Source: Adenanthera pavonina (lineage: Eukaryota; Streptophyta; Magnoliopsida; Fabales; Fabaceae). From it: a stretch of 64,000 nt of DNA. Made by a program: the position numbers and the translations under genes. This document shows, one piece after another, positions 23,535-35,004 of this stretch (the first letter of the stretch is position 1; each line of letters starts with the position of its first letter). Location of the stretch: NCBI GenBank assembly GCA_026686845.1, contig JAIVEN010000020.1, forward strand, positions 7,653,501-7,717,500, written 5' to 3'. The notes below the pieces were generated by a model, which did no database searches, was not told the origin of the DNA, and saw only the letters and a program-made list of their open reading frames with translations.

Positions 23535-24495
23535 ATATTCTCTGAAATCTCCCTTAAGCTTATAATTCAATTGATAATAATACTAACTTGAGCATCGGAG
23601 TATCTAGAAATTTGTTTTGCAGGTACTTCTTGATTTGAAATAATGAAAATCTGATAAAATGAAGTACTCTGCACGTTGAAATGAAGTTATAATGGAAAGA
23701 AAAGGCTTATGGGGATAACGCAGCTATCTGTAAGTATTTATAAGTTTTTCAAATATGGTTATTCGCATAACCTCGTAGCCTTATGCTAAAATTGAATTGA
23801 TTTTCTGGTGACCATAGTCTCTATGTCTAAGGTTATTCAGATAAGGTATGAGGCTTTTCATGAAATGAGAGCTTATGTGAACTTTTGGTCTCTATGAAAC
23901 TCGATTTTCAAATAAGGTCATCACCTTATGTGCATAACCTGCCTTGTTTGCTTCATTGTGTGTGTTTTATGTAATTTAATTTCAAGATAACCTACCTACC
24001 TTGTTCATATAATGTTACATCCAGAGAAGAAGTTCCCTAAGTAAGAACGTTATTCGCATAAGGTGGCAAGGTTATCTAGATAACATGTTGATTGCCAGCT
24101 TTCTGTGTGCTTTTTTTGAAACTCCTTTTCATGATAACGTGGGGTGTTTATCCGCATAACTCTTCTCTTCTCCCTTCTATCTCAGCTTAGTTATATTGAC
24201 AACCTAAGGACCTTATCTGCATAACCCAGTAAATCATGTCCCTGCATTCACTCTCTAAAGCTCGTTATTTGCATAACCTCCATACGTTATACACATAACC
24301 TCGAGACTGTATATAGGATTCTCTGATTTTTAGCAGTCTCTTGTACAGAAAACCTAACCCTATCCTGAAAACCTCCATTCATACTCCCCAAGCTTTCCAA
24401 AATCTTTCAAGCTTCATTCAATTTCTTGTATTCAAACCTCTTTTTGACCTATTCTAAACCTCTTTCACCATCCCAAATCATCTGGAATAACTGCT
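23535..24495 (+). repeat. Internal spacer of element B carrying the LTR-type palindrome repeats
   Basis: This non-coding stretch between pol and the third ORF contains at least seven copies or near-copies of the TTAT-N4-ATAA motif, mostly with CGCATAACC or TGCATAACC right arms. Examples lie near 23760, 23830, 24050, 24150, 24215 and 24265-24300. The same motif builds the U3 array of this element's LTRs. The spacer is not an LTR copy, because the surrounding sequence differs. Confidence 0.75.
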
Positions 24496-26668
24496 ATGGC
24501 TAAGACTAAGGGTGGAAATCAAGGTGAACGAGCACAACGTAATGTGAAGTCCAAATATGCATCAAAATACCAAACCAAGGGAAAAGGAAAGCAGAAGCTG
24601 GACCAAGTATTCCAACAAAGAAGCCCAGAAAACCAAAACCAAAGGAAATCCCAGATTCTGAGCCTTAAGTTGACACTCACGTAAGTTCATTTGCTATTGA
24701 GTCTGAGCAAGCTTTAATTACAGATGAGCTTATTAGCATAAGAATATTGAAGGAGTCATATGAGGCTGACTTTAAGAAACGTAAGGTAGTCAAGCCTCAT
24801 TTTGTTAAACTAGAAGAATTTCCCATGAGGAATAAGTTTGAATCTGCTGGGCAGCTAGAAAACTATAGAGGGTTGATAGAATTGAAGGAAGAGTATGATG
24901 AAGAGGTTGTGCGTGCTTGGTACAATTCCTTAACAATAAATAATGAATCAAAAGTCCTTGAGGTGAGGCTAAGGAAAAGATGGATAGCACTGCACCCTGA
25001 CTTACTCACTGAGATTCTGAACTTGCCCACTGGAGGAATCAGAGTGCACATTGATACTTCAAAGTATCCCCCTAAGAATGAAAATGTTGATGAAGACATT
25101 AGAGGAGAAGCAAACTACAAATAGAGCAAAATTGTATCTAAGTTGCTCAAGCAAAGACAAAATGTGCCTTCTGAAGGGAAGATAGCTCCAACTCATATGA
25201 GTGTTGAGAATAGGGTCCTCCATTACATTGTTTCACGTATGTTCTTTAACAAAAGTGGAGGCTACAACTATCTATCCATGGGAGAATTCCAAGTCATGGT
25301 GCTACTGATAAAGGAAAACTAGTAAATGTGGTTGACATCATTCTGCAGAGGATGTGGAAGGCAAGAACCTACAGGTAGGACTCACAGTTGCCATTTGGCC
25401 ATCTCATCACCAAAATGCAAAAGTTTCATAATATTCTGCATATTGAGAGAGGCCCTGTATTGCTTCTAGAACATTTCAATGAGAAAGCACTACAAAAGAT
25501 GGGGATGAGTCTAGCAAATGGTAGATGGGTTGATAGGAAAAGGGATACTGGAGAAGGTGAAGCAAGCTCTAAATCAATAGATGCTACAAAGAGTCTTATA
25601 GATGGTGATTCTAGTTCCTCTGCCTCTACACCTACTAAACCACATCAACCTTTGCATCCTGAACCTCATACCTCTACTCCTACACCAAGCAAACCTGATG
25701 AAATCCTAACCACTAATTTGTCTACACCCTTTGACATTCCTGTCCTATACCAGAACCTATTCTAGATAGCCATGGCCACCAAGAAAGACACAAAGAAGAT
25801 ATCATCAACCTTAGGTATCTCATTGCTAAAATGCAAGAGAAATTTGAAACCAAACTTGAAAATCTTACCCAAATCCCTACGTGAGCAAATAGTATCTGGT
25901 ATTCCTCAGCCTTCCTCATCACCAATCCAACCACCTCCTCTTACCTACATTGGACCTACTACTTTTCTTGAGACTTCTGCACAGTCTCCACTTGCTGATG
26001 TGGCTATTCCTTCCACCTCTAAGTCTCCTGCTTTATCAGAGGATCTAGGTCCTAACTTGGATTATGGACTTGAGGATAAGGATACTGATCAGATAGTGGA
26101 AACTGACAAGGATTAGGATAGAGCCTTAGTTCTTTTTCCTAAAGGCGACTTCATTCACCAAATCTATCTCTATCACCACAGACAAGAGATTAATGCTCTC
26201 TTTCCTTCTCCATCTAACCCAATTTCCTTTGAGGGCATTAGTTATCTAGCTGAGGTAGCTGTGCAAGAGATAATAACTATTCCCTCTTATACGGATCCCT
26301 CTCCTACCCTTCATCCTGCTATCTCACCTCCTCCAGTGATACCAGACCTTCCCTTTATCCCAGTGTTTCCTTCTGCACCTCCTGTTCCTGCTGATGTGCC
26401 AATGTGACCTATCCCAGTGTCCACTGTTCCAGCTCAATCTTCCACATTCCCTCTTTCTCTGGATGAAAGACTTCAAAGGATCAGGGAATGGAGGACAAAA
26501 CTTGATCAGGACATTGCTAGGATAGATGCTGAAGCAACTCACTTCCCTCCTATTGCTGATGAAAAAAAGGTGGAGAAAGAAGAGAAAAAAGAAGATAAAG
26601 AAAAAGAAAAAGAAGGGAAGAAGAAAAAGAAAAAGAAAAAGTCCACTCCTTCAAAGAAAGAAACTTAA
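24496..26668 (+). pseudogene. Third (env-like) ORF of element B, broken
   Basis: After pol, Sireviruses often carry an additional ORF of unproven role called env-like; its product is often annotated as a putative plant transposon protein. Here it starts ATGGCTAAGACTAAGG (24496) with a very basic N-terminus. A conserved-looking block follows in another frame at 24747-25124 (LEEFPMRNKFESAGQ, later EVVRAWYNSL and ALHPDLLTEILNLPTGGIR). It ends at TAG. Further blocks lie at 25388-25765 and 25772-26116, rich in Ser, Thr and Pro. The last block (26417-26668) ends in a long Lys/Glu tract and TAA. At least three frame changes or stops break it. I see no obvious signal peptide or membrane segment in the surviving parts. 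Confidence 0.7.
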
Positions 26669-26983
26669 TTGGACTTCTTGTTGTGTTTTTTGTAAACCAG
26701 ACTTGTTGTTGTGTTTTTGTACTTGTTGTTTTCTTCAGTTGTGCTTTTTTGTTACTGATTATATATGTAATCCTTCTTGTAATGACTGCTTATAATACGA
26801 TGAATTCCTTTATGAGAATCTTGTCCATTCTTGGTGTTCTTTGTTCTGAAAAATGTGCACTAAATTATTTGACTTTATTCACACTACATTATTTAACTTT
26901 ATTTACACTATGGACATATTGAGGGGGAGCTTTATGCAAATCCAAGTACTAATAAAGCGTTTAAGTTGTTTTGTCATCATAAA

Positions 26984-26995
26984 AAAATGGGAGAA
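26984..26995 (+). other. Polypurine tract of element B
   Basis: The purine-rich AAAATGGGAGAA lies directly before the TGTTAATT start of the 3' LTR, where plus-strand priming is expected. A second purine tract (GAGGGGGAGC, near 26921) lies about 70 bp upstream; duplicated PPTs are known in Sireviruses. Confidence 0.65.
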
Positions 26996-28727
26996 TGTTA
27001 ATTCCGATGGTTTTGATGATTCTAAACAACAATGAACTTGGAAATCTAATATCAAAGGAACACAAGTAAAATGAAGAACAAAGTTGGAGTTTCCTGAAGA
27101 TTTAAGAAGTGTTTCACATATTTTAGGGATTTATTTATAAAAGAAGATAGTTAAGCTTTGAATTTCACTTCACCCAATATTAAATGAGATATCTATTTGA
27201 ATGATTAATGATTAGCTCATTATTTCAAAATGGTTTTCATGAAAAGAGCTACCCTATAAGGATAAAGTTTCAATTTCAAAAATGTTTCTAAGTGTTCACT
27301 CTATTTTCATGAAAATATTTTAGCTTATGAGGATAAAGTCTCAATTTCAAAGTTGTTTCTAAGTGTTCACCTTGTTTTCATGAAAATACTTTACCTTGTG
27401 TGCATAACCATTGAAGGTTATGAGGATAAAGACTCAATCTCAAAGTTTTTCCAAGTGTCCATTCTTCAGTTTCATGAAAAGGGGTTGAGATTATGCACAT
27501 AACATAGCTAAGGACCTTGTTCTCAGGTTTGTCCAGGTGGTTATCCTGATAAGGTAGGCACCTTATTCGCATAAGTAAGTGAACAGTGAAGGCCAATTGT
27601 ATTATGCAGCCCACTATTCACATAACCTAGGGAGGTTATTCACATAACGTATGTCACAGAGCACTTGGACTCATCTCTGTCAATAGGTTATCCGCATAAC
27701 CTAGGGAGGTTATTCGCATAACCTATGTTTCAGTGCCTTGGACTTTCCTTAGTTAAATAGGTTATTTGCATAACCTAGGGAGGTTATTCGCATAACCTAT
27801 GTTACAGAGCTCATGGCTCTTCTTCAATAAAATGGGTTATCCGCATAACCTTAGGAGGTTATCCTGATAACCTAAGTTTTATAAAAACTCAGTTTAAGAA
27901 AAACTTAATGTTATCCTAATAACTAAGTAGGATTTCATGAAAATGTTCTTGAACTAATACTTGGTCATTATGGGAAACACGTTATCCACATAACCTAACT
28001 AGGTTATCCACATAACGAAATATTTACGTTGAAAATAAGAGCCAACGGTCACCCGTTATTTGCATAACCTGAGGAGGTTAGCCGTATAACCTCTGTCAGA
28101 TGCATTTAATGAGGTAAGTGAATGGCTATTTTTCTAAGAGTAACAGTTAATCTTTATTTCCAACAGATAGTTTTGCTCTAAAACTATAAATATGACATCA
28201 TTTAAGTTGTTGGGTAATGAGGAAAAACATAATAATGCCAAAACTCTGCAGATTTGATTTCTAATTTATTCAAAACTTACCTACCCTCTATTTAGCTCAT
28301 TTATTGTACTTAAACTTTCATATCCACTCTTTTGAGAGAAAGTTTTTATTCCATATATTTCTACACACTTGTAGACAGTACTTAGTGTGAGAGTACACTA
28401 AGAGAGTTATTCTTATTCTTAAGTGAGAAGAGTGAGAGAGGTTGTTTAGCTTAAGTTTGGGCTGATGTTGTACTGTGATCTTTACAAGAATCCATTCAAA
28501 TCTTGCAAGAGATATTGGAGAAATCTTAAGTAGTGGCTTGAGGACTAGACGTAGACCAAGTGGAGTAGACTGAACCAGGATAAATCATTGTTTCCTCTTC
28601 TCATTGCTCTTTATTTCTTATACTTTATTTTTCAATAATCTTTTATTATCACTATTGTATTTCTTTTTTACAGAAAAATTCAAACTTCTCAATTCACCTC
28701 CCTCTTGGGAATCCAGCTAAACCAACA
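26996..28727 (+). repeat. 3' LTR of element B (1,732 bp)
   Basis: This is the fuller copy of the LTR. Its U3 (about 27410-28100) shows at least eight hairpin-like units built from GGTTATCCGCATAACC or variants, several as pairs joined by TAGGGA. It keeps the roughly 243 bp lost from the 5' LTR (within 27757-28016). TATA is at 28185-28192, the shared U5 segment is near 28546 and the terminus is ACCAACA. Confidence 0.93.
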
Positions 28728-29863
28728 AAAAGAACTAAAAATCTCAACCCTTACCTTCATCTTTTTCGTAATTTCAAAGATAGGATAGTATTCAGTTGGC
28801 ACGTCGTTGTCCTTGAATAATTTGATCATCAACTTCAATGTAAGAGATTGACCTTATTTTGCTCCAATCCAATCTATCTACCAAGTTGCCGCACTGTGCA
28901 ATGATGAAGGAATTCAAGGATGCTGGAAACTCTCCATTTGGCAAGAACTGAACTTCTGGACAATGACTAATTGCTAAAGTTTGGAGAGAAGTTAGACAAT
29001 GAACGGAATGAATGTGCTTCAAGATTGGACAGCCCAATATTTCAAGGTCACCAAGTTTAGGCATGCTACCATTGGTTAGATCCGTCCAACTTTTAAGCTT
29101 TGGCATGTTAGCAAATTTGAGTTCCAATAAAGAAGGAAAGGATGTGCCAAAGCTTGTAAAGCTTCTATTCGCAGTTTTGAAATCTGGCATGTTGTGAATG
29201 TAAAGAGAGTTTAGCATTAGAAGGTGGCCAAGAAAAGGGAGGACTGTGCAATTATAGCATTTATGCAAACAGATCGTTTGAAGATTGCAAAGTGATGAAC
29301 TAGTAAGCCAATCTGGAAATGTAGCCCCACTATAACCTGGTATATGTAGCTCTTTAATCAAACTGTGAGGCCTCAAACCTTCCAGGACTTCTAGTGCTGT
29401 TAATTCAGATGTAGCCATCCATTCATTCTAGCTTGTCCAAATATGGCTTTTCATCTAGCTTGGCCATAACAGCTTCTCTATTACTTGTCACATTCTCAAG
29501 ATTAGTGATGCAAATGGATCCACAAAAATAGCTCATATCCTTAAGCTCCTCAATTCATTTTCCTTCCTCATTGGCCACAAATGCAAATAAGTTTTCAATA
29601 CTTGTCAATTTTCCCATATGGATTGGCATTATGTCTATTTGATGCTTTATATCTAACTTGAGATGTCGAAGGCTAGTGAAATTTCTCATCCCTTCAGGCA
29701 AATCATTAAACACTAAGCAATCATTCAGTTTAATGGTTTCCAACCCTCATAGTTGTGTAGTTGAATTTGGCAAATTTTTAACATTTGTGCCTGAGACATT
29801 GAGTTGTCAAAAGTGTTTCAAATCGTCAATTGTGTCACATAGGATCTCAACATCGGTATAACT

Positions 29864-32364
29864 TGTAACATCCTGAAATTTTTATGGATATCCAAGACGC
29901 AATATTTTAAAATCTATAAAGAATTTATAAAAACAGGTATACACTATTTGGCATGAAATAGGACAAAGAAGTCAATTATCTCAGTTGAAAGGAAAAATGA
30001 GAAAATGATGATTTTATCCCTGAAAAAAAAAGAAAAAAAAGGAAAAAAGGAAAAAAAATAAAAAAAATTAAGCCGGTGGACGCAGGAAGAGATTGAAAAA
30101 AAGTTTATGAATTTTGGGGCAAATTACACCTAATGATTCGAAAGTTTTAAAAATTATAAATTAACCCTAAGTCAAGGGTATTTTTGTAAATATGAAAAAT
30201 TATAGTCAAAATGAAGCTCTCAATGAGTTAAACTCAATGGAATATACCAAGAATGTTATTAAGGTCAAAATAATATTTATTAGGTAATTATGATTTAATG
30301 TTAATATTTTACCCGATAAAAGTCAGTTTGAACTGCAGGAAGAGGCAGTATTAACTCAAGAAAAATTAGTGGGCCTTGATAAAATATATTTTGGGTCAAG
30401 ATAGTAATTTTGGACCAAAATTAATTATTGGATAATTCTTTACCAATTTAATGACAATTTTGGTGAAAATACCTAATTGGTACGGGTAAATGTAATCGGT
30501 AAAAGGTATTTTGGTCCATTTAAATAATTGAAGTAATTTTTTGATCAAAAATAAGTTGAGACATGTCTGAAACATGCCATGGGATATGAAGGAAATTTTA
30601 GAAAAGTTTTTACTAAAAAGTAACCCAAGTTAATTTAATTATTAACTAAACTTACTTATTATTATATATTTATCATTTTAAGCCATCTTGGTCATCATCC
30701 TCAACCATATTCACGATAGAAACAGTGAGAAAAGAGGGAGAGAAGTTGTAACTTAGTGGTAGCCAAAGGAAGAAGAGAAAATCACAAGATTTATCCCAAA
30801 ACTTCAAGGTAATATCTTATGGCCATAATCTTGTGTACCCTTTAGTTTGGAAGAGTTTTATGGTTTATTCTCTCCTATTTTTCCACTGAAAGTTTCAGCT
30901 TAGAGAGAGAGTAGAGAGAGAAAATGAAGTTATGGAGAAACTAAACCATGAAAAGTGTTATATAGGCCATAAGGTGCAAGAATATGTCATTAGATTACAA
31001 ATTAATTAGTTAGTTATTTTCCTATGATTTATGTTAATTTTCCGCCTATTTAGGGTTTAATATAGGAAAGGAATTTCAAGTTTTTGACCTCAAAAATGGA
31101 TTCCTTGAGTCCAAAATAGGTTAGAACAAGTATGTTGTATAAGGAATGCATGATGGATAACAAAGTGCAAATTTTAGTTTAAGTGAGCACTTTGTAAATG
31201 AAATTGGATAATTAGTAGTTAATGGCATTATTTTATGATGCTATAGAATCCAAAGGGGTGTTAGAAGATCAAGGGAAAGCTGTACAAAGTTTGGTGGAAC
31301 TTGGAAAGCCCAAAGGTAGTTATTTTACCAGTTATGTCAAAGTTACTAAAACTATTTTCAATGATGTTTGGAACATGCCATGCAATGACATTAATGTTTT
31401 ATGTTGTATTTGATGTGTTGGCTGTTTGAATGAGAGTTTTTATGACTCTTGGATGTCTAATTTTTAAAATGTTACCATGCCGAAATTTTTATGAAAATGT
31501 ATGGTATAAATTGGTAGATTGCTTTCAAATGATGATTCTATGAATGATATGATGAAATATGCACATACTTGGTTGCAACTACTAAAATTCTTTGAATCTC
31601 ATTCTCTTTCCAAATGTTTCACTTCATAGGTCCAAGTTATGGCAAGATTGCCTAAGAAGAAAAGGGGAAGGAAAAGCAAGCTCTTAATTAAAATGAATTT
31701 GCTTGTATTGGTGCTTTGTTTGGAACACCTTGTGAAAATGGTGTGTATGGTTCTAGGACTTTACATGAATGTAATTATGTCCATCTATATCTATTATGAT
31801 GTAATGTTTTAAGTGAAGACAAGAAATGACCATGTATGTACATATTAAGGTCTATGTTGACAAGTTCTAAGAAGAAAATGGCCATTGTGATACTGTTTAG
31901 AATTTTTGTGGTTTCAGGTATGATTTTTTATATGTATGAAAACTAGACATGTTTAGCTTTCCATAGACATAAATATCACTCAATTTGGAGTTGTGTATGA
32001 TTTATGGTGATTTTTCAAAGTTATGGTCAGAATAAGAAATTTTCAAAAATAACCATTGCTACAGTAAATATAATACGAACTTGCTGTATAATTTGGCCAA
32101 GTCATTTTCCTGTTCAACATTTTTCCCATATATAGAATCTTTTAAGTTGTATTTAGAGACTTGAACCATGTCAATATAATTTTTCTTTATTTAGTTATGA
32201 ATTTTCAAAATTCACTGGGTGAAAAAAAGTTAACCAAGGAAATAGTACTCAAAATGAAATAAATTGGTTTAAGTTGGTTTGTGTAATCAAGTCTCTAATC
32301 AAGCATGAATAGACTTAAATATAGTTTAATACATGGAAAATAAGTCTAAGTATGAGGTGTGACA
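29864..32364 (+). mobile_element. Solo LTR of a Ty3/gypsy (chromovirus-type) family in the LRR region
   Basis: The 2,501-bp segment starts TGTAACATCC and ends GTGTGACA. It is flanked by TAACT (29859-29863 and 32365-32369), and removing it rejoins the LRR frame exactly. It has no coding capacity. Long stretches match the 3' LTR at 55530-58490 (for example CAATATTTTAAAATCTATAA near the start), so both belong to one family. A small frame at 31222-31413 is not a gene. Confidence 0.93.
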
Positions 32365-34082
32365 TAACTCAAGTTAAGAACCCTTATATAAGGCAACTTA
32401 CAAAAAATATCTCTAGGGATTTCATGAACTCGAGGTGCACCTTTAGGCAACAAAAGCAATGTTGTTCAGCGGCCACATCTACCTATGACCTCCCAAGTCT
32501 CTCCATGGAAATCATTGCACAGCAAAGACAAGTGCCTAATTTTTTCAAGGTTGGATGGTGGGTGTGAAATTTCATCCTCCATCCTGAAACATAACCCTTT
32601 TGAAACAAATTTAGCAACATCATGAATTAGTTCATGCATTTTATATACAAGTTTACCACCATGTGTATGTGAATATTTGAAAAGGGACCTCAACAACAAA
32701 ACATTAAAATAAACTTTGCCAATGTCTTCGGCTTTTCTCATTGTTCTTTGTTGAATGAATCCTTCTGCAATCCATAACTGAACTAACTCATCCCTTTTGA
32801 AATCAAAATTATGTGGGAAGATGGAGTAATAAGAAAAACATCTTTTCAAAAAAGAAGGTAAATGATCATAACTCAATTTCAGTATAGAAAAAAGGTTGTT
32901 TGCACCATACTCAAGCTCCCATAATCTGCTTTTCAATACACCATGCCATTCAATCTCATCAGATTTGATACGCAGCATACTCCCAATAACACTCGCTGTT
33001 AATGGTAACCCCCTGCACTTATTTGCAATCTTTACACCAATTTCCTCTAGTTTTCTGTGGTTATCATTATTTATGCATGGGAGTGATTTTTATTTCATCA
33101 AATCCCAACATTCCTCATCGGATAAACTTTGCACATGATATGCAGAAATTTTGGAAACAATTCTTGAAACGATCGAGCTTCTCGTAGTCACTAAGATTTT
33201 GCTCCCTTTAGCTACATCTTTGAATGGAAGAAACAACATATCCCTATCACTTGCATTTTCATTCCAAAAGACATCTAAGATAATTAGAAACTTGCGATAC
33301 ATGGAAAGCACACCTTGAAGCTTCCTTTGGGCATTGTCCAAATTTGATACTCGAAATTCTTTTGCCTCTGGCATGATAGACTCTAGAATCAAATTTGTGA
33401 TCTTTTCTACTGTATCTTCCATAGAAATGGATACCCAGACAAGCAAGTTTCCAAAGTTACTCACTACTTCATCATTATAGACAAGCCTAGCAAGTGTAAT
33501 TTTAGTAATTCCAGGTATGCCCACAATAGAAATAACAGAAATGTCATCTGTTGTTGTTTCCTTTAATGACAACATTCTCTTAATCTCATCCTTAGCACTC
33601 TGCCTTCCAATCATAGATGACTCATTGACTAATGAGCTAGTTTGTATATTGTCTACGAAGTTAGTCTGCGCGATGTTGACTACCTCAGTCATGAAGAGAC
33701 CATCCATCTCTCTTGCCATCCTTCCAGTCTATCACAGATCTCAGCCATGTCACAAGGAATAGTAAGCCTTAATCTAAAGAAAAGTGTGTCTCTTCCCTCA
33801 TCCTCAGTGGACAACTCATTGAGCTTCATAAGCTCAAGATCAATCTCACCCAATAAGTCATCAGCATCATATAAGACATTCTGAAGGTCACAAAGCCAAA
33901 GTCGAATGGCCCTCCGACTACAATAGCGATGTCACTGCTACTTGCTTGTAACACAATCCACAAGAGCATCAATCTTCAGGACTCGCCTTTTTAGTTTCAT
34001 GAATTCGTCTTCAACATGTAAGATATAAACAACTTCATTCTTAACAAATGTTGTGAGCCTGTTAATAATAACTTAAGCAACC

Positions 34083-34962
34083 TGTCACAAGTCCATTACC
34101 CTCTCTCCAAAGAGGTGTCTTAGTAGGGTGTGCAGCATCCCCACTTATAAACCCAGGACTAACCCCTGGTCCATCTGATGTGGGGCATAACAGCTCCCTC
34201 GGCCAATCCATGATGCCTTCATCACCCACCGGAGGGGCCACTAACTGGGCAAACCTTGGGTCAGCTCTGATACCACTTATCATGGATCTATTATTCTCTC
34301 CCTTAAAAGGTGCCTCAGTAGGATGTGCAATGCCCCCGCTTATAAACCCAGGACTAATCCCTAGTCCATCTGATGTGGGGCGTAACAACTCCCTCGACCA
34401 ATTTGTGACGTCCTCGTTACTGGTGACCCATCGACTGGGCAAACCTTGGGCCAGCTCTGATACCACTTATCATGGATCTATTATTCTCTCCCTTAAAAGG
34501 TGCCTCAGTAGGATGTGCAATGCCCCCGCTTATAAACCCAGGACTAATCCCTAGTCCATCTGATGTGGGGCGTAACAACTCCCTCGACCAATTTGTGACG
34601 CCCTCGTTACTGGTGACCCATCGACTGGGCAAACCTTGGGTCAGCTCTGATACCACTTATCATGGGTCTATTATCCTCTCCCCAAAAAGGTGCCTCAGTA
34701 GGATGTGCAGTGTCCCCGCTTATAAACCCAGGACTAACCCCTGGTCCATCCGATGTGGGCTGTAACAACTCCCTCGGCCAATCTGTGACGCCCTCATCAC
34801 CGGTGGTCCACCAACTAAGCAAACTTGGGACCAGCTCTGATACCACTTGTCATGGGTCCATTACCGTCTCCCTTTCCCCAAAAAGGCACTTTAGTGGGGT
34901 GTACAACTCCCTCGCTTATAAGCCCAAGACTACCCCTAGTCCATCTGATGTGAGGCATAATA
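34083..34962 (-). mobile_element. TRIM-type miniature retrotransposon array: five LTRs, four PBS-bearing internals
   Basis: On the minus strand the unit is a 110-115-bp LTR beginning TGTTAC and ending in GACA or a mutated form. After two bases come the PBS TGGTATCAGAGC and an internal part of 75-80 bp. The five LTR copies begin (plus coordinates) at 34083, 34278, 34468, 34658 and 34848. The last four are spaced exactly 190 bp apart. AACC borders both sides (34079-34082 and 34963-34966), consistent with a target duplication. The array lies between codon 14 and the rest of the CC domain of the resistance gene, in the same orientation. Open frames through it repeat every 190 bp and are artefacts. 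Confidence 0.88.
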
Positions 34963-35004
34963 AACCGCTGTTGGAAGGCTAGATTCATATAAGACAAAAG
35001 CCAT

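Larger units (their letters stand above)
17076..28727 (+). mobile_element. Ty1/copia element B (Sirevirus-like) with a third ORF, decayed
   Basis: The element starts TGTTAATT and ends ACCAACA, flanked by AAAAG (17071-17075 and 28728-28732). It is 11,652 bp long. It has every part of a Sirevirus in order: LTR, Met-type PBS, gag, pol (protease, integrase, reverse transcriptase, RNase H), a spacer, an env-like third ORF, a polypurine tract and LTR. All coding parts carry stops or frameshifts. In the first 270 bp of the two LTRs I count about 17 substitutions (around 6%), so it is older than element A. Its right end is 64 bp from the stop of the resistance gene. Confidence 0.95.
28792..35004 (-). 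pseudogene. CC-NB-LRR disease-resistance gene (RGA type), disrupted twice
   Basis: Intracellular receptors of this family detect pathogen effectors. The start ATG is at 35004-35002 (MAFVLYESSLPTAV). A TRIM array interrupts at codon 14, and coding resumes at 34082 with the CC (Rx-N) domain, including LCDLQNVLYDADDLLGE. In the NB domain the P-loop reads GIPGITKITLA (33489-33521; the usual form is GMGGIGKTTLA). Kinase-2 reads FLIILDVFWNE (usually LVLDDVW), followed by GSKILVTTR. After a stop and frame change near 33090 come CRGLPLTA, QLWIAEGFIQ and the MHD-type motif MHELIHDVA. The LRRs begin at about 32400 and are cut by a solo LTR (29864-32364) between LNLS and YTDVEIL. They continue to the stop at 28792. 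There are further in-frame stops near 33930, 33090, 32466, 29555 and 29420. It cannot make a full receptor. Confidence 0.92.

Noticed and set aside
26526..26795. Lysine-rich and then hydrophobic frame overlapping the end of the third ORF
   Set aside because: It is a shifted reading of the GAA/AAG-rich end of the third ORF and the following T-rich sequence.
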